Assembly: GCA_021800795.1 (NCBI GenBank) | Contig: JAJYYO010000007.1 | Coordinates: 1 to 64,000, forward strand | Length of the DNA: 64,000 nt | Direction of reading: 5' to 3' | Source: Pseudomonadota bacterium | GTDB taxonomy: Bacteria > Pseudomonadota > Gammaproteobacteria > Burkholderiales > Gallionellaceae | Part shown: piece by piece, positions 37,597 to 47,446 of the stretch | Numbering within the stretch: the first letter of the stretch is position 1 | How the letters are laid out: each line of letters starts with the position of its first letter | Notes under the pieces: generated by a model | What the model was told of the DNA's origin: nothing | What the model saw: only the letters and a program-made list of their open reading frames with translations | Databases searched by the model: none | Translations under genes and position numbers: made by a program

Positions 37597-38994
37597 CTAA
37601 CTTTCTGCATCCCCCAAATTCAATTCCTGTATCTTGCGCGTCAGGGTATTGCGCCCGATGCCGAGCAGGGTAGCGGCTTCGATGCGTCGTCCATTGGTGT
37701 GATGCAGCGCCTGCAAAATCAGGGTGCGTTCAAACTGCGCAACCAGACTGTCCATGATGCCCTCATCCCCGCGCTGCAAAGAGGCGTCAACCTGACCGGC
37801 AAGCGCGGTGATCCAATCCTCGGGCTTCGCGGCAACCCCTCCGCTGTTGCGCCATTCGGGCGGCAAATCGGCGATCTCAACCACCTGCGAAGGCGTCATC
37901 ACGGTCAGCCAGTGGCAAAGGTTTTCCAGCTGACGCACGTTGCCGGGGAACTCCTGCGCGCTCAAATGCTGCAAGGTCGCCTCACTGAACTGTTTCTGAT
38001 CGACCGCCAATTCGCTCGCGCTTTTCTGCAAAAAATATTTTGCCAGCAACGGAATATCTTCACTTCGTTCGCGCAGCGGCGGCAAGCGCAGCCGTATCAC
38101 GTTCAGCCTGTGAAACAGGTCTTCGCGGAACAAGCCCTGTTTGACACGATCTTCGAGGTTCTGGTGGGTCGCGGTAATGATACGCACGTTGGCCTTGATG
38201 GGTTGGTGTCCGCCGACACGGTAGAAGTTGCCGTCAGACAGCACCCGCAGCAAGCGGGTTTGCAACTCGGAGGGCATGTCCCCGATTTCATCGAGAAACA
38301 AGGTGCCGCCTTCGGCCTGCTCAAAACGTCCATGCCTTGTCGCAGCAGCGCCGGTAAAGGCCCCGCGTTCATGCCCGAACAGTTCTGATTCGAGCAAATC
38401 CTTGGGGATGGCTGCGGTATTGATGGCGATGAAAGGCTTGTCGGCGCGCGGGCTATGACGGTGCAGCGCACGCGCCACCAGCTCCTTGCCGGTGCCTGAC
38501 TCGCCATTGATCAGCACCGTCGCATGGGATTGCGACAGACGGCCGATCGCGCGAAAAACATCCTGCATGGCCGGGGCATGACCGAGAATATCTGCAGCCA
38601 CTTCTATCCGTCCTATCGCGTCGGCTTTGCGGCGACTTTGTTCCAATGCGCGGCGTATCAAATCCACTGCATGGTTGATATCGAACGGTTTTGGCAGATA
38701 TTCAAATGCGCCGCCCTGAAATGCCGAGACGGCACTTTCCAGATCAGAATACGCTGTCATGATGATCACAGGAATAAGCGGGTGGCGCTGATGCAATAAC
38801 TGTAAAAACTCCAGCCCCGAACGACCCGGCATGCGAATATCGCTCACCACCACTTGCGGCAGCGATTGGCTCAAGGCGCGCAACGCGTCATCCGCCGTGG
38901 CATAACTCTCGAATTCGATGTCAGCACGCGCCAGGGACTTTTCCAGTACCCAGCGAATTGAACGGTCATCATCGATTATCCAAACAGGTTTCAT
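37597..38994 (-). CDS. ntrC: Nitrogen regulation response regulator NtrC
   Basis: The 465-residue regulator has a receiver domain with phosphorylatable Asp52 in VVSDIRMPG and Lys in YLPKPFD, a sigma-54 AAA+ domain with [12 protein letters not shown] and the GAFTGA loop, and a C-terminal Fis-type helix-turn-helix ([16 protein letters not shown]). Phosphorylated NtrC activates sigma-54 promoters under nitrogen limitation. Candidate targets in this window are the porin-glnK-amtB and glnA promoters. An ATG 5 codons upstream is possible. Confidence 0.96.
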   Translation of the reverse strand: MKPVWIIDDDRSIRWVLEKSLARADIEFESYATADDALRALSQSLPQVVVSDIRMPGRSGLEFLQLLHQRHPLIPVIIMTAYSDLESAVSAFQGGAFEYLPKPFDINHAVDLIRRALEQSRRKADAIGRIEVAADILGHAPAMQDVFRAIGRLSQSHATVLINGESGTGKELVARALHRHSPRADKPFIAINTAAIPKDLLESELFGHERGAFTGAAATRHGRFEQAEGGTLFLDEIGDMPSELQTRLLRVLSDGNFYRVGGHQPIKANVRIITATHQNLEDRVKQGLFREDLFHRLNVIRLRLPPLRERSEDIPLLAKYFLQKSASELAVDQKQFSEATLQHLSAQEFPGNVRQLENLCHWLTVMTPSQVVEIADLPPEWRNSGGVAAKPEDWITALAGQVDASLQRGDEGIMDSLVAQFERTLILQALHHTNGRRIEAATLLGIGRNTLTRKIQELNLGDAES

Positions 38995-39048
38995 AGCGTG
39001 TCCGATCAATTTCCTTGAGGTTATTCATAAAAAGCCTGTAGCTGCTTC

Positions 39049-40095
39049 CTACTCACTAGCAGCCTGTAATGGCAACATCACGGTGAAACAGGTGCGCCCG
39101 GGTTCGCTATCGAACTCTATCGTTCCGCTATGCTGGCTGACAAAGTCCTGCGCGAGCGTAAGCCCCAGCCCATGCCCGTCCGCTCTCCCCGACACCAACG
39201 GATAAAAAATCTTGTCTCGCAACTCAGGCGGTATACCCGGCCCGTTATCGATGATCTGTACCATTATTGCCAGGCGGTGGCGTTGCTTGAACAGCGTCAC
39301 CTGACGTGCGACCCTGGTGCGCAGAACTATCTTTCCCTCTCCCTGCATCGCTTGCGCGGCGTTCCGCACAATGTTCAACACGACTTGTATCAATTGTTCC
39401 TTATCGCCGATCAGCGCGGGCAGACTGATATCGTAATCGCGCACTATAGTCAGTCCTTCCGGCATCTCCGCCAGTACGACCGAGCGCACGCGCTCCAGCA
39501 CCTCGTGGATGTTGAGCGCGCTGTGCCGCGTATTGCTTTGCGGTGTGAGCAGCTTCTCCATCAAGGCCCGCAAACGGTCTGCCTCCTGAATGATCACCTG
39601 GGTATATTCGCGCAAAGCCGGTTTGTCCAGCTCCTGTTCGAGCAATTGCGCAGCTCCTCGTATACCGCCCAGCGGATTCTTGATTTCGTGAGCCAAATTG
39701 CGCAGCAACAGACGACTGGCCTGGGTCTGATCCAGCATCTGCTCTTCCCGTGCCAGCTTGAGCGGCCTGTCCATTGGGTGAAATTCGAGCAATAGCCGAT
39801 TAGCCGGCAGCGGCGTGACGGTGCATCGCAGTTGCAACTTGTTGTGTGCATGGGTAGTCAACACCAGTTCATGCTCAATGTAACTGGCATTATCGTGTAA
39901 GGCCCGCTGCATCGCATTGGCGAGCTGCCCGGTATCGGTGAATACCAACTGTAACGAGTTTTCGAGCAGATTCTTGCCGCTGACTTCGAACAGATTTTCC
40001 GCTGCCGGATTCAGGTAGATGACATGTAAAACCCCGTCCACCAGGATGACGGCGGTAGAAAGAGAGTCCAGCGTAAGATATGAGAAGTCAGGCAT
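39049..40095 (-). CDS. ntrB: Nitrogen regulation sensor kinase NtrB
   Basis: This 348-residue cytosolic kinase has an N-terminal PAS domain, the phosphoacceptor His136 in NLAHEIKNPLGGIRGA and the ATP-binding motifs NIVRNAAQAM, DNGPGIP and DGHGLGLTLA. It has no transmembrane helix, as expected for NtrB, which is controlled by PII. It lies directly before ntrC on the same strand, with glnA further upstream, the classical glnA-ntrBC order. Confidence 0.95.
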   Translation of the reverse strand: MPDFSYLTLDSLSTAVILVDGVLHVIYLNPAAENLFEVSGKNLLENSLQLVFTDTGQLANAMQRALHDNASYIEHELVLTTHAHNKLQLRCTVTPLPANRLLLEFHPMDRPLKLAREEQMLDQTQASRLLLRNLAHEIKNPLGGIRGAAQLLEQELDKPALREYTQVIIQEADRLRALMEKLLTPQSNTRHSALNIHEVLERVRSVVLAEMPEGLTIVRDYDISLPALIGDKEQLIQVVLNIVRNAAQAMQGEGKIVLRTRVARQVTLFKQRHRLAIMVQIIDNGPGIPPELRDKIFYPLVSGRADGHGLGLTLAQDFVSQHSGTIEFDSEPGRTCFTVMLPLQAASE

Positions 40096-40133
40096 ATATG
40101 CAGTAAAGCAATAAACATGCCCAAACCGGGAAG

Positions 40134-40544
40134 TTATTTAAGCTTGGATAATTCGGCCTTGAGCGCATCGACATTTCCCTGATGCGATTCTACCTGTTTG
40201 TTCAAATCCCGGGTCATGGCATCGTCTTTCGGGTGATTCGCGCCCCCCGCCTTCAGACTTTGCCGAGCTGCGCCAAGCAAGCCTTCTTCTGCCTTCAGCT
40301 CATCCTCCAGAATTTTTCGCCGCGTCCCGTCGCGTCCTTTTTGCATTTCCTCGTTTACCTTGGGGAAATCCTGCGGGGAACCGGCAGATCGCGCATGTTC
40401 AGCGGGCGGTGTAAGAATGACGCGTTTGCCGCCCTTAATTGGTGCACTGGAATAAGTAACATGCCCATCGGCGTCAACTGCCTTGTATATATCAGCCTGT
40501 GCAAATGCGGGAATCAAGCACAACAGCAAAATCCTGAGTTTCAT
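40134..40544 (-). CDS. DUF4124 domain periplasmic protein
   Basis: From the ATG at 40544 (GGAGAA 6 bases upstream) the protein has 136 residues: a signal peptide ending IPAFAQA, the DUF4124 core DIYKAVDADGHVTYSSAPIKGG, and a charged helical C-terminus (coiled-coil-like). The family is common in proteobacteria and uncharacterised. It sits between glnA and ntrB, a frequent position in betaproteobacteria. A second DUF4124 gene is at 50610-51218. Confidence 0.8.
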   Translation of the reverse strand: MKLRILLLCLIPAFAQADIYKAVDADGHVTYSSAPIKGGKRVILTPPAEHARSAGSPQDFPKVNEEMQKGRDGTRRKILEDELKAEEGLLGAARQSLKAGGANHPKDDAMTRDLNKQVESHQGNVDALKAELSKLK

Positions 40545-40621
40545 CGTAATTCTCCAGCAAAAGTGCCGAATGAGTATAGGGCATGCACTCGCTTGTGACA
40601 ACTTTTTGCAACGCCTGCGCC

Positions 40622-40652
40622 AAAAAAAACGGGGCGCAAGGCCCCGTTTCAT
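40622..40652 (-). terminator. glnA terminator
   Basis: On the minus strand AACGGGGC and GCCCCGTT form a strong stem around a 4-6-base loop, followed by a run of T residues (GTTTTTTTTG). It lies 20 bases after the glnA stop codon and should separate glnA from the DUF4124-ntrBC genes. Confidence 0.9.
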
Positions 40653-40672
40653 TTTACGGCATAGCGAACCCG

Positions 40673-42088
40673 TTAGATGCTGTAATACATATCGAACTCA
40701 ACCGGATGGGTCGTCATGCGCAGACGCGTGACTTCATCCATCTTCAGAGTGATGTAAGCATCGATGAAATCGTTGGAAAATACGCCGCCACGGGTCAGGA
40801 ACTCGCGATCCTTGTCCAGATTAGCCAGCGCCTCATCGAGCGAACTGCACACGGTTGGGATCTTTGCATCTTCTTCCGGCGGCAAATCATACAGGTTCTT
40901 GTCAGCCGGATCGCCGGGGTGAATCTTGTTCTGAATACCGTCCAGACCTGCCATCATCAATGCGGCGAAACACAGGTAAGGGTTTGCCGTCGGATCAGGG
41001 AAGCGTGTTTCGATACGGCGGGCCTTCTCGTTGGGTACATGCGGAATGCGAATCGAAGCGGAGCGATTCTTGGCCGAATACGCCAGCTTGGTCGGCGCCT
41101 CGTAGTGAGGGACCAGACGCTTGTACGAGTTCGTGCCGGGATTGGTAATCGCATTCAATGCCTTGGCGTGCTTGATGATGCCGCCGATATAGTACAAAGC
41201 AGTTTCGGACAGACCTGCATAACCGTTACCGGCAAACAGGTTCTTGCCATCTTTCCAGATGGATTGATGCACATGCATACCGGAACCGTTGTCGCCGACG
41301 ATAGGCTTGGGCATGAAAGTGGCCGTTTTTCCGTACTGGTGCGCAACATTGTGCACAACATATTTCAAAACCTGGGTCTGATCGGCGCGACGCACCAGTG
41401 TATTAAACCTGGTACCGATTTCGCACTGACCGGCTGTCGCTACCTCGTGGTGATGCACTTCAACTTCGATACCGATATCTTCCAGCGCCAGACACATCGC
41501 CGCACGAATATCGTTCAGGCTGTCGACCGGCGGGACCGGGAAGTAACCGCCCTTGACCGTAGGACGGTGACCGGTATTGCCGCCATCGAATTTTTCCGCC
41601 GAAGACCATGCGGCCTCTTCGGAATTGATCTTGACGAAACAGCCTGACATGTCGACTTGCCAGTTGACCGAATCAAAAATGAAAAACTCAGGCTCGGGAC
41701 CGAAGTAAGCCGTGTCACCAATGCCGCTGGATTGCAGATAGGCTTCCGCACGCTTCGCAATCGAGCGCGGATCGCGGTCGTAACCCTTGCCGTCGGTTGG
41801 TTCAACCACGTCACAGGTAATGACCAGCGTATTTTCGTCCATAAACGGATCAAGGTAGGCGGTAACCGGGTCCGGCATCAGCAGCATGTCGGACGCCTGA
41901 ATGCCTTTCCATCCGGCAATGGAAGAACCGTCGAAGGCGTGACCTTCTTCAAACTTGTCCATCCCCACATACTTGGCAGGCACACCAACATGCTGTTCCT
42001 TGCCGCGTGTATCGGTAAAACGAAAATCCACGAATTTGACATCGTGATCCTTGATCATTTGCAACACATCTTTTGCCGACAACGACAT
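40673..42088 (-). CDS. glnA: Glutamine synthetase type I
   Basis: This 471-residue enzyme has the GSI signatures [22 protein letters not shown], the ammonium/ATP site [16 protein letters not shown] split by the conserved KxTFMPKP motif, and the adenylylation site Tyr400 in NLYDLPPE. It makes glutamine from glutamate, ammonium and ATP as a dodecamer. The sigma-54 promoter at 42135-42150 and an NtrC-like site upstream indicate induction under nitrogen limitation. Confidence 0.98.
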   Translation of the reverse strand: MSLSAKDVLQMIKDHDVKFVDFRFTDTRGKEQHVGVPAKYVGMDKFEEGHAFDGSSIAGWKGIQASDMLLMPDPVTAYLDPFMDENTLVITCDVVEPTDGKGYDRDPRSIAKRAEAYLQSSGIGDTAYFGPEPEFFIFDSVNWQVDMSGCFVKINSEEAAWSSAEKFDGGNTGHRPTVKGGYFPVPPVDSLNDIRAAMCLALEDIGIEVEVHHHEVATAGQCEIGTRFNTLVRRADQTQVLKYVVHNVAHQYGKTATFMPKPIVGDNGSGMHVHQSIWKDGKNLFAGNGYAGLSETALYYIGGIIKHAKALNAITNPGTNSYKRLVPHYEAPTKLAYSAKNRSASIRIPHVPNEKARRIETRFPDPTANPYLCFAALMMAGLDGIQNKIHPGDPADKNLYDLPPEEDAKIPTVCSSLDEALANLDKDREFLTRGGVFSNDFIDAYITLKMDEVTRLRMTTHPVEFDMYYSI

Positions 42089-42134
42089 AACTCTCTCCCA
42101 AAGTATTAATCAAACAAAACACGAAAATTTCATA

Positions 42135-42150
42135 CGCAAAAAGCGTGCCA
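42135..42150 (-). promoter_or_regulatory. Sigma-54 promoter for glnA
   Basis: The minus strand reads TGGCACGCTTTTTGCG, an essentially perfect TGGCAC-N5-TTGC match with GG and GC 10 bases apart. The -12 element lies 47 bases before the glnA ATG. Confidence 0.92.
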
Positions 42151-42279
42151 ACCACATCAACCTGTCAAACCGACACAACGCCATTCACATGCCCGTTTCC
42201 CCGATAGAACGGTCCATCATGCTGGCTCTACGTTAATGCGCATTGTGCCATAATTAAAAGGGTTAACACAAAAATAAAT

Positions 42280-42296
42280 CGCACCATATGCAGGCA
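42280..42296. promoter_or_regulatory. NtrC-like site upstream of glnA
   Basis: The minus strand reads TGCCTGCATATGGTGCG, sharing the ATATGGTGCG half with the site at 20492-20508 and fitting the NtrC palindrome at most positions. It lies about 130 bases upstream of the glnA -24 element, a normal enhancer distance. Confidence 0.5.
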
Positions 42297-42318
42297 CAAG
42301 CAGGCCATTTATGCACTA

Positions 42319-43494
42319 TTATTGTGCGTGATTGCTGTGCACGTGAATGGAACGAAACAGCGGGTCAGCGCGCACCAGCTCGTTGCAGCGCTCCTGCAAG
42401 GCTTTAACCCGCTCAGCGGTCCCCTGATCGGCAGGCAAATATAACTCAGCCTCCACACGTCCCTCCAGATAATGAAACACCACACGATTATTCAGAAGAC
42501 TGGCATCGTCCAGCCGATCGGCAAGCAGCGCCAGCAAGCCGGGGCGAGCGGGCAGCTTGAGATTATGCATGGCCTGCATATCGTCTTCCGGATCAATATG
42601 CACCATCACATCCAGTACATGGTGATTCTTCAAGACCGCATGCCGCGCCGATTCGGCAATATAGTGCCCCTCTGAAACGCTGATCTTGGGGTCAACCAGA
42701 ATATGCGCATCGACCAGCGCATTGTCCGCCATCTTGCGGGTACGCAAATCATGCAGACCCAATACCCCATGCGTGTTCAGCAAGGTTTGCCGGATGGCCT
42801 CCACCTCTTCGGCATCCAGCCCCGTATCAATGAGTTCCGACAGCGCCTCCAGCGCCAGCTTGCCACCCATGTGCGCGATCATGACACCGACCACTGCGGC
42901 AGCCACCAGATCGAGAAAAGTGTAACCCAGCAAATTCCCGCCTATACCGACCACCACCACCAGGGACGACGCCGCGTCAGAACGGGCATGCCAGGCGTTG
43001 GCCACCAGCATTTGCGAGCGCACCCTCAGCGCCACCGCCAGCATATAGCGAAACATACCCTCTTTGGCCAGCAAGGCAAAAATAGCGATGGCAAGACCGA
43101 TCGGACTGATTGTCTGCAACGCGCCCGGATGCTGCAAACGCAGCGCGGCAGCCACCAGCAGCCCGACCCCCAATGTCGCCAGGAAAACGCCAAGTATCAG
43201 GGTGGCGGCGGTTTCTATTCTTGCATGCCCGTAGGGATGATTGGCATCGGCGTGACGGTTGCCATGCCGGTTGGCAAACAGCACCAGCACATCCGACAGC
43301 AAATCAGACAGCGAATGCAGCCCGTCAGACATCAATGCCTGCGAATGCGCGAACAATCCGCCCGCCACCTGAAAAAAGGTCAACAACAGATTGATCAGGA
43401 TGCTCACCCAGGTGCTTTTCTGCGCGGCGGCAAATCTCTCAGGGTGTGCCGGCTCAAATTTGCCGTCTTGCGAATGTTGCGTGTGATTTTTCAT
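42319..43494 (-). CDS. Cation diffusion facilitator transporter
   Basis: The protein has about 391 residues, six transmembrane helices and CDF motifs LMSDGLHSLSDLLSD, HPYGHARIET and ANAWHARSDAAS, whose His/Asp residues form the metal site. A long C-terminal cytoplasmic domain follows. CDF proteins export Zn, Fe, Mn or Co in exchange for protons; the metal is not determinable, though iron export would suit an iron-rich niche. The start is uncertain: ATG 43494 is used, a GTG at 43521 is possible. Confidence 0.88.
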   Translation of the reverse strand: MKNHTQHSQDGKFEPAHPERFAAAQKSTWVSILINLLLTFFQVAGGLFAHSQALMSDGLHSLSDLLSDVLVLFANRHGNRHADANHPYGHARIETAATLILGVFLATLGVGLLVAAALRLQHPGALQTISPIGLAIAIFALLAKEGMFRYMLAVALRVRSQMLVANAWHARSDAASSLVVVVGIGGNLLGYTFLDLVAAAVVGVMIAHMGGKLALEALSELIDTGLDAEEVEAIRQTLLNTHGVLGLHDLRTRKMADNALVDAHILVDPKISVSEGHYIAESARHAVLKNHHVLDVMVHIDPEDDMQAMHNLKLPARPGLLALLADRLDDASLLNNRVVFHYLEGRVEAELYLPADQGTAERVKALQERCNELVRADPLFRSIHVHSNHAQ

Positions 43495-43575
43495 TTCAAT
43501 TGAGCTAGTATGGTGGTGCACAACCGCACGTTTCGTTTAGAAGCAGTGACAACATTATAGATAGAAAGAAACATC

Positions 43576-44028
43576 ATGGGAAAAATCACCGCCATTTTGC
43601 AAGCAGCCCAGCAACGCGCCAAGGATTTGAATCTGCCTTACGAGGGTGCGCTTTTCCCTGACGAAGCTTATGAAATACTGCAATCCGCACCCGGCGCCAG
43701 GCTTGTGGACGTACGCTGCCGCGCCGAACTGGACTGGGTCGGACGCATCCCCGATGCCGTCGAAATTGAGTGGATGACTTACCCCGGCATGAAACTCAAC
43801 CCGAATTTCATCGCCGCACTTGAGCAACAGGTGGACAAGGAAGCGCTGGTGCTGTTCATTTGCCGCAGCGGCGTACGTTCCAGCGCTGCCGCCACGGCAT
43901 CCACACAGGCCGGCTACCGCGACAGCTATAACGTGCTGATCGGCTTCGAAGGAGACAAGGACACCTACGGACATCGCAACAACGCAGACAGCTGGCGCGC
44001 CACCGGCCTGCCGTGGATACAGGCCTGA
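43576..44028 (+). CDS. Rhodanese-like domain protein
   Basis: This 150-residue single-domain rhodanese has the active-site loop FICRSGVRSSAAA with catalytic cysteine near residue 96, preceded by LVDVRCRAELDWVGRIP. Rhodaneses transfer sulfane sulfur to cyanide or protein thiols. No signal peptide is present, so it acts in the cytoplasm. A 17-base direct repeat (GTCATCTTTGACAATCA and GTCATCTTTAACAATCA) follows in the intergenic gap. Confidence 0.9.
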   Translation: MGKITAILQAAQQRAKDLNLPYEGALFPDEAYEILQSAPGARLVDVRCRAELDWVGRIPDAVEIEWMTYPGMKLNPNFIAALEQQVDKEALVLFICRSGVRSSAAATASTQAGYRDSYNVLIGFEGDKDTYGHRNNADSWRATGLPWIQA

Positions 44029-44142
44029 TCCTGTCATCTTTGACAATCATAATACCGTCATCTTTAACAATCAGAATTCGAAGTCTTTTCGGGTGCCCTT
44101 GCTATCGTCTCGGGCCGGGCAGAACAAGGTAATAACTCAAAC

Positions 44143-45873
44143 ATGAGCGAGCACAAGCAATTCTTCCCAAGACAGATCGTTGAGACGGGATGGAACCGCT
44201 GGGATTGGGCCTTGTTACCCATGATACTGGCCATACTGGTTCTGTTGGCCTACGGCGGCGAACAGATGGTACGACCCTACCAGCTGGGTGAAACACTCCC
44301 GCTGTCTCTGGCCCCGGAATACCTGCCCTACTACCTGCTGCGCACGACCCTGCGCATGTTTATCGCGCTCGGCGCTTCCATCGTATTCAGTTGTATATTT
44401 GCAGTTCTGGCAACCAAGTACCGGGCGGCGGAAAAAATTCTGCTGCCCATGCTGGACATACTCCAGTCCATCCCGATACTCGGATTTCTGTCCATCACGG
44501 TCACGGCCTTCATCGCGCTGTTCCCCGGCAGCCTGCTGGGCGTCGAATGCGCGGCGATATTCGCCATCTTTACTTCACAGGCCTGGAACATGGCCTTCAG
44601 CGCATATCAGGGCTTTCGTAGCGTACCCGCCGAGCTGAAAGAAGCAGCAAGCGTGTTCAAACTGTCCGCCTGGCAGCGCTTCTGGCGGCTGGAACTGCCC
44701 TTCGCCACGCCCGGACTGCTGTGGAACATGATGATGTCCATGTCGGGCGGCTGGTTCTTTGTGGTCGCCTCAGAAGCCATTTCCGTCTCCAACCAGAGCA
44801 TCAAACTGCCCGGCATCGGCTCTTATATCGCGCTGGCCATCGAGCAGCGCAATCTGCATGCGATAGGCTGGGCGATCTGCGCGATGTTGATAGGCGTGAT
44901 ACTTTACGATCAGCTTTTCTTCAGGCCGCTGCTTGCCTGGGCGGACAAATTCCGCTTCGAGGAATCCGGCGGCGAAACTGCCCAGAATTCCTGGCTGCTG
45001 AACTGGTTGCGCAATACCGAACGCACTCAGGAAATCGCGCTCGCTGCCGGCAGACTGCTGGAACGCTCGTTCTTGCTGTTCCGTCTCAACTTCGACGGCA
45101 CCTCGATTCGCGCACAACCCCGGACAAGCTCCGCAACACCGGCGCGTGTCTGGGACGCCGTCGTTGCCGCCGTTGTTTTTTATGCCCTGTGGGTACTTGT
45201 TCACTTTATCCATAGCGAAGTGGGCTTGAGCGAGGTGGTGCGAGTCTTCGTGCTGGGGTTTTACACCATGACCCGCGTGATCGTGCTTATTTTTCTGGCG
45301 GCCCTCATCTGGATTCCGGTCGGCGTCTGGCTGGGGATGAACCCAAGGCTTGCCGGACGCGCGCAGGCGGTCATACAGTTTCTGGCTGCCTTTCCGGCCA
45401 ATCTGACATTCCCCGTCGCCGTCTTCCTGCTCGTGCGATTCAGTCTCAACCCGGATATCTGGCTCTCCCCCCTGATGATCCTCGGCACGCAGTGGTACAT
45501 CCTGTTCAATGTGATCGCCGGCGCCTCCACGATACCGACGGAATTGCACTATGCCGCACAGAATTTCGGGCTGCGCGGTCGGCTCAAGTGGCGGCGCTAC
45601 CTGCTCCCGGCGATCTTTCCGAGTTTTGTCACGGGCGCCATCACCGCATCGGGCGGCTCATGGAATGCCAGCATCGTTGCCGAATATGTGACCTGGGGCA
45701 ACACTACTTTAAAAGCACATGGCATCGGCAGTTACATCGCCGAAATGACTGCCGCCGGCGACTTCCCGAGGATAGCCTTGGGGATAGGCGTCATGTGCGT
45801 GTTTGTCATGGGATTTAACCATTTCGTCTGGCGCAGACTTTACCGTTTGACTGAAAATCGTCTGCATTTCTAA
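44143..45873 (+). CDS. ABC transporter permease, two fused BPD domains (nitrate/taurine type)
   Basis: This 576-residue protein contains two ABC permease domains in one chain (about residues 70-265 and 365-565). Each has the cytoplasmic EAA-type loop: PAELKEAASVFKLSAWQRF and the equivalent in PTELHYAAQNFGLRGRLKW. It resembles permeases of the nitrate/sulfonate/taurine family. The ATPase follows at 46064 but no periplasmic binding protein is encoded nearby, so the substrate is open. Its TAA stop overlaps the start of element A. Confidence 0.85.
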   Translation: MSEHKQFFPRQIVETGWNRWDWALLPMILAILVLLAYGGEQMVRPYQLGETLPLSLAPEYLPYYLLRTTLRMFIALGASIVFSCIFAVLATKYRAAEKILLPMLDILQSIPILGFLSITVTAFIALFPGSLLGVECAAIFAIFTSQAWNMAFSAYQGFRSVPAELKEAASVFKLSAWQRFWRLELPFATPGLLWNMMMSMSGGWFFVVASEAISVSNQSIKLPGIGSYIALAIEQRNLHAIGWAICAMLIGVILYDQLFFRPLLAWADKFRFEESGGETAQNSWLLNWLRNTERTQEIALAAGRLLERSFLLFRLNFDGTSIRAQPRTSSATPARVWDAVVAAVVFYALWVLVHFIHSEVGLSEVVRVFVLGFYTMTRVIVLIFLAALIWIPVGVWLGMNPRLAGRAQAVIQFLAAFPANLTFPVAVFLLVRFSLNPDIWLSPLMILGTQWYILFNVIAGASTIPTELHYAAQNFGLRGRLKWRRYLLPAIFPSFVTGAITASGGSWNASIVAEYVTWGNTTLKAHGIGSYIAEMTAAGDFPRIALGIGVMCVFVMGFNHFVWRRLYRLTENRLHF

Positions 45874-46050
45874 CGGGCATGGCAAGCAGCCAACCCAAAT
45901 AATGTAAAGATTCTCGCAGGCCTGCCTGCCGCAGGCAGGGATATTGCTCATATGGGTAATAACTCGCAAACTCGCCATGCCCGTTTCCCTCACCCAAACC
46001 CTCTCCCGGAGGGCGAGGGAACAAACGAATCGCGACGCGAGTTTCACATT
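45872..46050 (+). repeat. Dispersed structured element A, copy 4 (long form)
   Basis: AACGGGCATGGC (45872-45883) pairs with GCCATGCCCGTT (45974-45985). Between them is ATTGCTCATATGGGTAAT (45943-45960), which pairs with itself through two G-U wobbles, and a 19-base CCTGCCTGCCGCAGGCAGG insert absent from copy 5. The pyrimidine tract, CCCTC/GAGGG hairpin and GCGAGTTTCAC end follow. It begins in the permease stop codon and ends just before the ATPase ribosome-binding site. Confidence 0.88.
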
Positions 46051-46063
46051 AAGGACACATGCA

Positions 46064-47377
46064 ATGAGCACTCCCATCATCGAACTCAAATCTGTCGGTA
46101 AATCCTTCCGTTCTGCGGATGGATCAGCCAGATCCATCCTGGAAAACGTCGATTTCACGCTCAACGAAGGAGAGATCGTGGCGTTGCTCGGCAAGTCGGG
46201 TTCAGGCAAGTCCACCATGTTGCGCATCATGGCCGGCCTGATCGCAGCCGACAGCGGCCAGGCGCTTTATCGGGGACTGCCGATTTACGGGCCGGCCAAT
46301 GGCATCAGCATGGTGTTCCAGTCTTTCGCGCTGTTTCCCTGGCTTACGGTTCAGAAGAATGTGGAGCTGGGGCTGGAAGCCAAGGGATTGGCCCCCGACG
46401 AACGAGTTCAGCGCGCTGAGGCTGCCATCGAAATGATAGGCCTGTCAGGGTTTGAAGGCGCCTTGCCCCGTGAATTGTCCGGCGGCATGCGTCAGCGGGT
46501 AGGCATCGCACGCGCGCTGGTGATGGAACCGGAAATACTGTTGATGGACGAAGCGTTTTCCGCGCTCGATGTGCTGACCGGGGAGCGCTTGCGCGAAGAT
46601 ATCCTTGAGCTCTGGGAATCCGGGCGTATTCCCACCAAAGCCATCCTCGTCGTTTCCCACAACATCGAGGAGGCGGTCATGATGGCCGACCGGGTGCTGG
46701 TTTTCGCCAGCGATCCCGGGCGGGTACGGGACGAATTGCCTGTCAAGCTTTCACGGCCCAGGGAAGTGGAAAGCTCTGAAGTCCGCAGCCTGATCGACAA
46801 GGTGTACGGGCTGATGACGGCGGGGGCAATGCGCGCAGGACGCTCGACCGACAAGGGAGGCAAAATGGGGCTGGGCGATCGCTTGCCGGAAGTGGAAATT
46901 TCCCGCATGGAGGGCACGCTGGAAATTCTCGCCGACGAACCTTTCAGGGGACGTGCGGATTTACCCAAGCTTGCCGAAGAAACCGAACTCAGCGACCATG
47001 AGTTGCTCGATGTAGCCAGCGCCCTGACTCTGCTGGGCTTTGCGCTGCTCGATCAGGGCGACATCATACTCACGCCGTTGGGTGCGCAGTATGCACAGGC
47101 CGGCAACCCCGAACGCAAAATGATCTTCGGACGACAATTGCTGGAAAATGTACCCCTGGTGGCCTATATCCGCCACGGTCTGGCTCAAGATCCATCCGGC
47201 GACCTGCATGAGGATCTGTTTCTCAGGCTGCTGCGCTTCACCCTGAACGAGGCGGACACCTTGTCCGTTTTGCGCGTCGCCATCGAATGGGGGCGTTATG
47301 GCGATCTGTTCGAATACAACTTCAATACCGGCATCCTTAACATGCCGAAAGACGAAGAGACGAGCGCAGAGCGTTAA
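46064..47377 (+). CDS. ABC transporter ATP-binding protein with AAA-associated C-terminal domain
   Basis: The N-terminal ~250 residues are a nitrate/taurine-type ATPase: Walker [15 protein letters not shown]-loop [12 protein letters not shown], signature [15 protein letters not shown], Walker [13 protein letters not shown]. The C-terminal ~150 residues ([19 protein letters not shown] onward) match an AAA-associated domain found on some of these ATPases, possibly regulatory. AAGGA precedes the ATG at 46064. It serves the fused permease upstream. Confidence 0.87.
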   Translation: MSTPIIELKSVGKSFRSADGSARSILENVDFTLNEGEIVALLGKSGSGKSTMLRIMAGLIAADSGQALYRGLPIYGPANGISMVFQSFALFPWLTVQKNVELGLEAKGLAPDERVQRAEAAIEMIGLSGFEGALPRELSGGMRQRVGIARALVMEPEILLMDEAFSALDVLTGERLREDILELWESGRIPTKAILVVSHNIEEAVMMADRVLVFASDPGRVRDELPVKLSRPREVESSEVRSLIDKVYGLMTAGAMRAGRSTDKGGKMGLGDRLPEVEISRMEGTLEILADEPFRGRADLPKLAEETELSDHELLDVASALTLLGFALLDQGDIILTPLGAQYAQAGNPERKMIFGRQLLENVPLVAYIRHGLAQDPSGDLHEDLFLRLLRFTLNEADTLSVLRVAIEWGRYGDLFEYNFNTGILNMPKDEETSAER

Positions 47378-47446
47378 TCCCTGTCCGATCGTCACGGCCC
47401 GGCGGTTTTTTTATTCCAATTTCAAATAAAAATCGGTCGCGACTGC

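Noticed and set aside
42241-42260. TGGCACAATGCGCAT (minus strand) as a second glnA sigma-54 promoter
   Set aside because: The GG and GC are 8 bases apart instead of 10; the site at 42135-42150 fits fully.
44034-44075. Direct repeat GTCATCTTTGACAATCA / GTCATCTTTAACAATCA after the rhodanese gene
   Set aside because: Only two copies with one mismatch; could be a regulator site or chance, with too little to assign a function.
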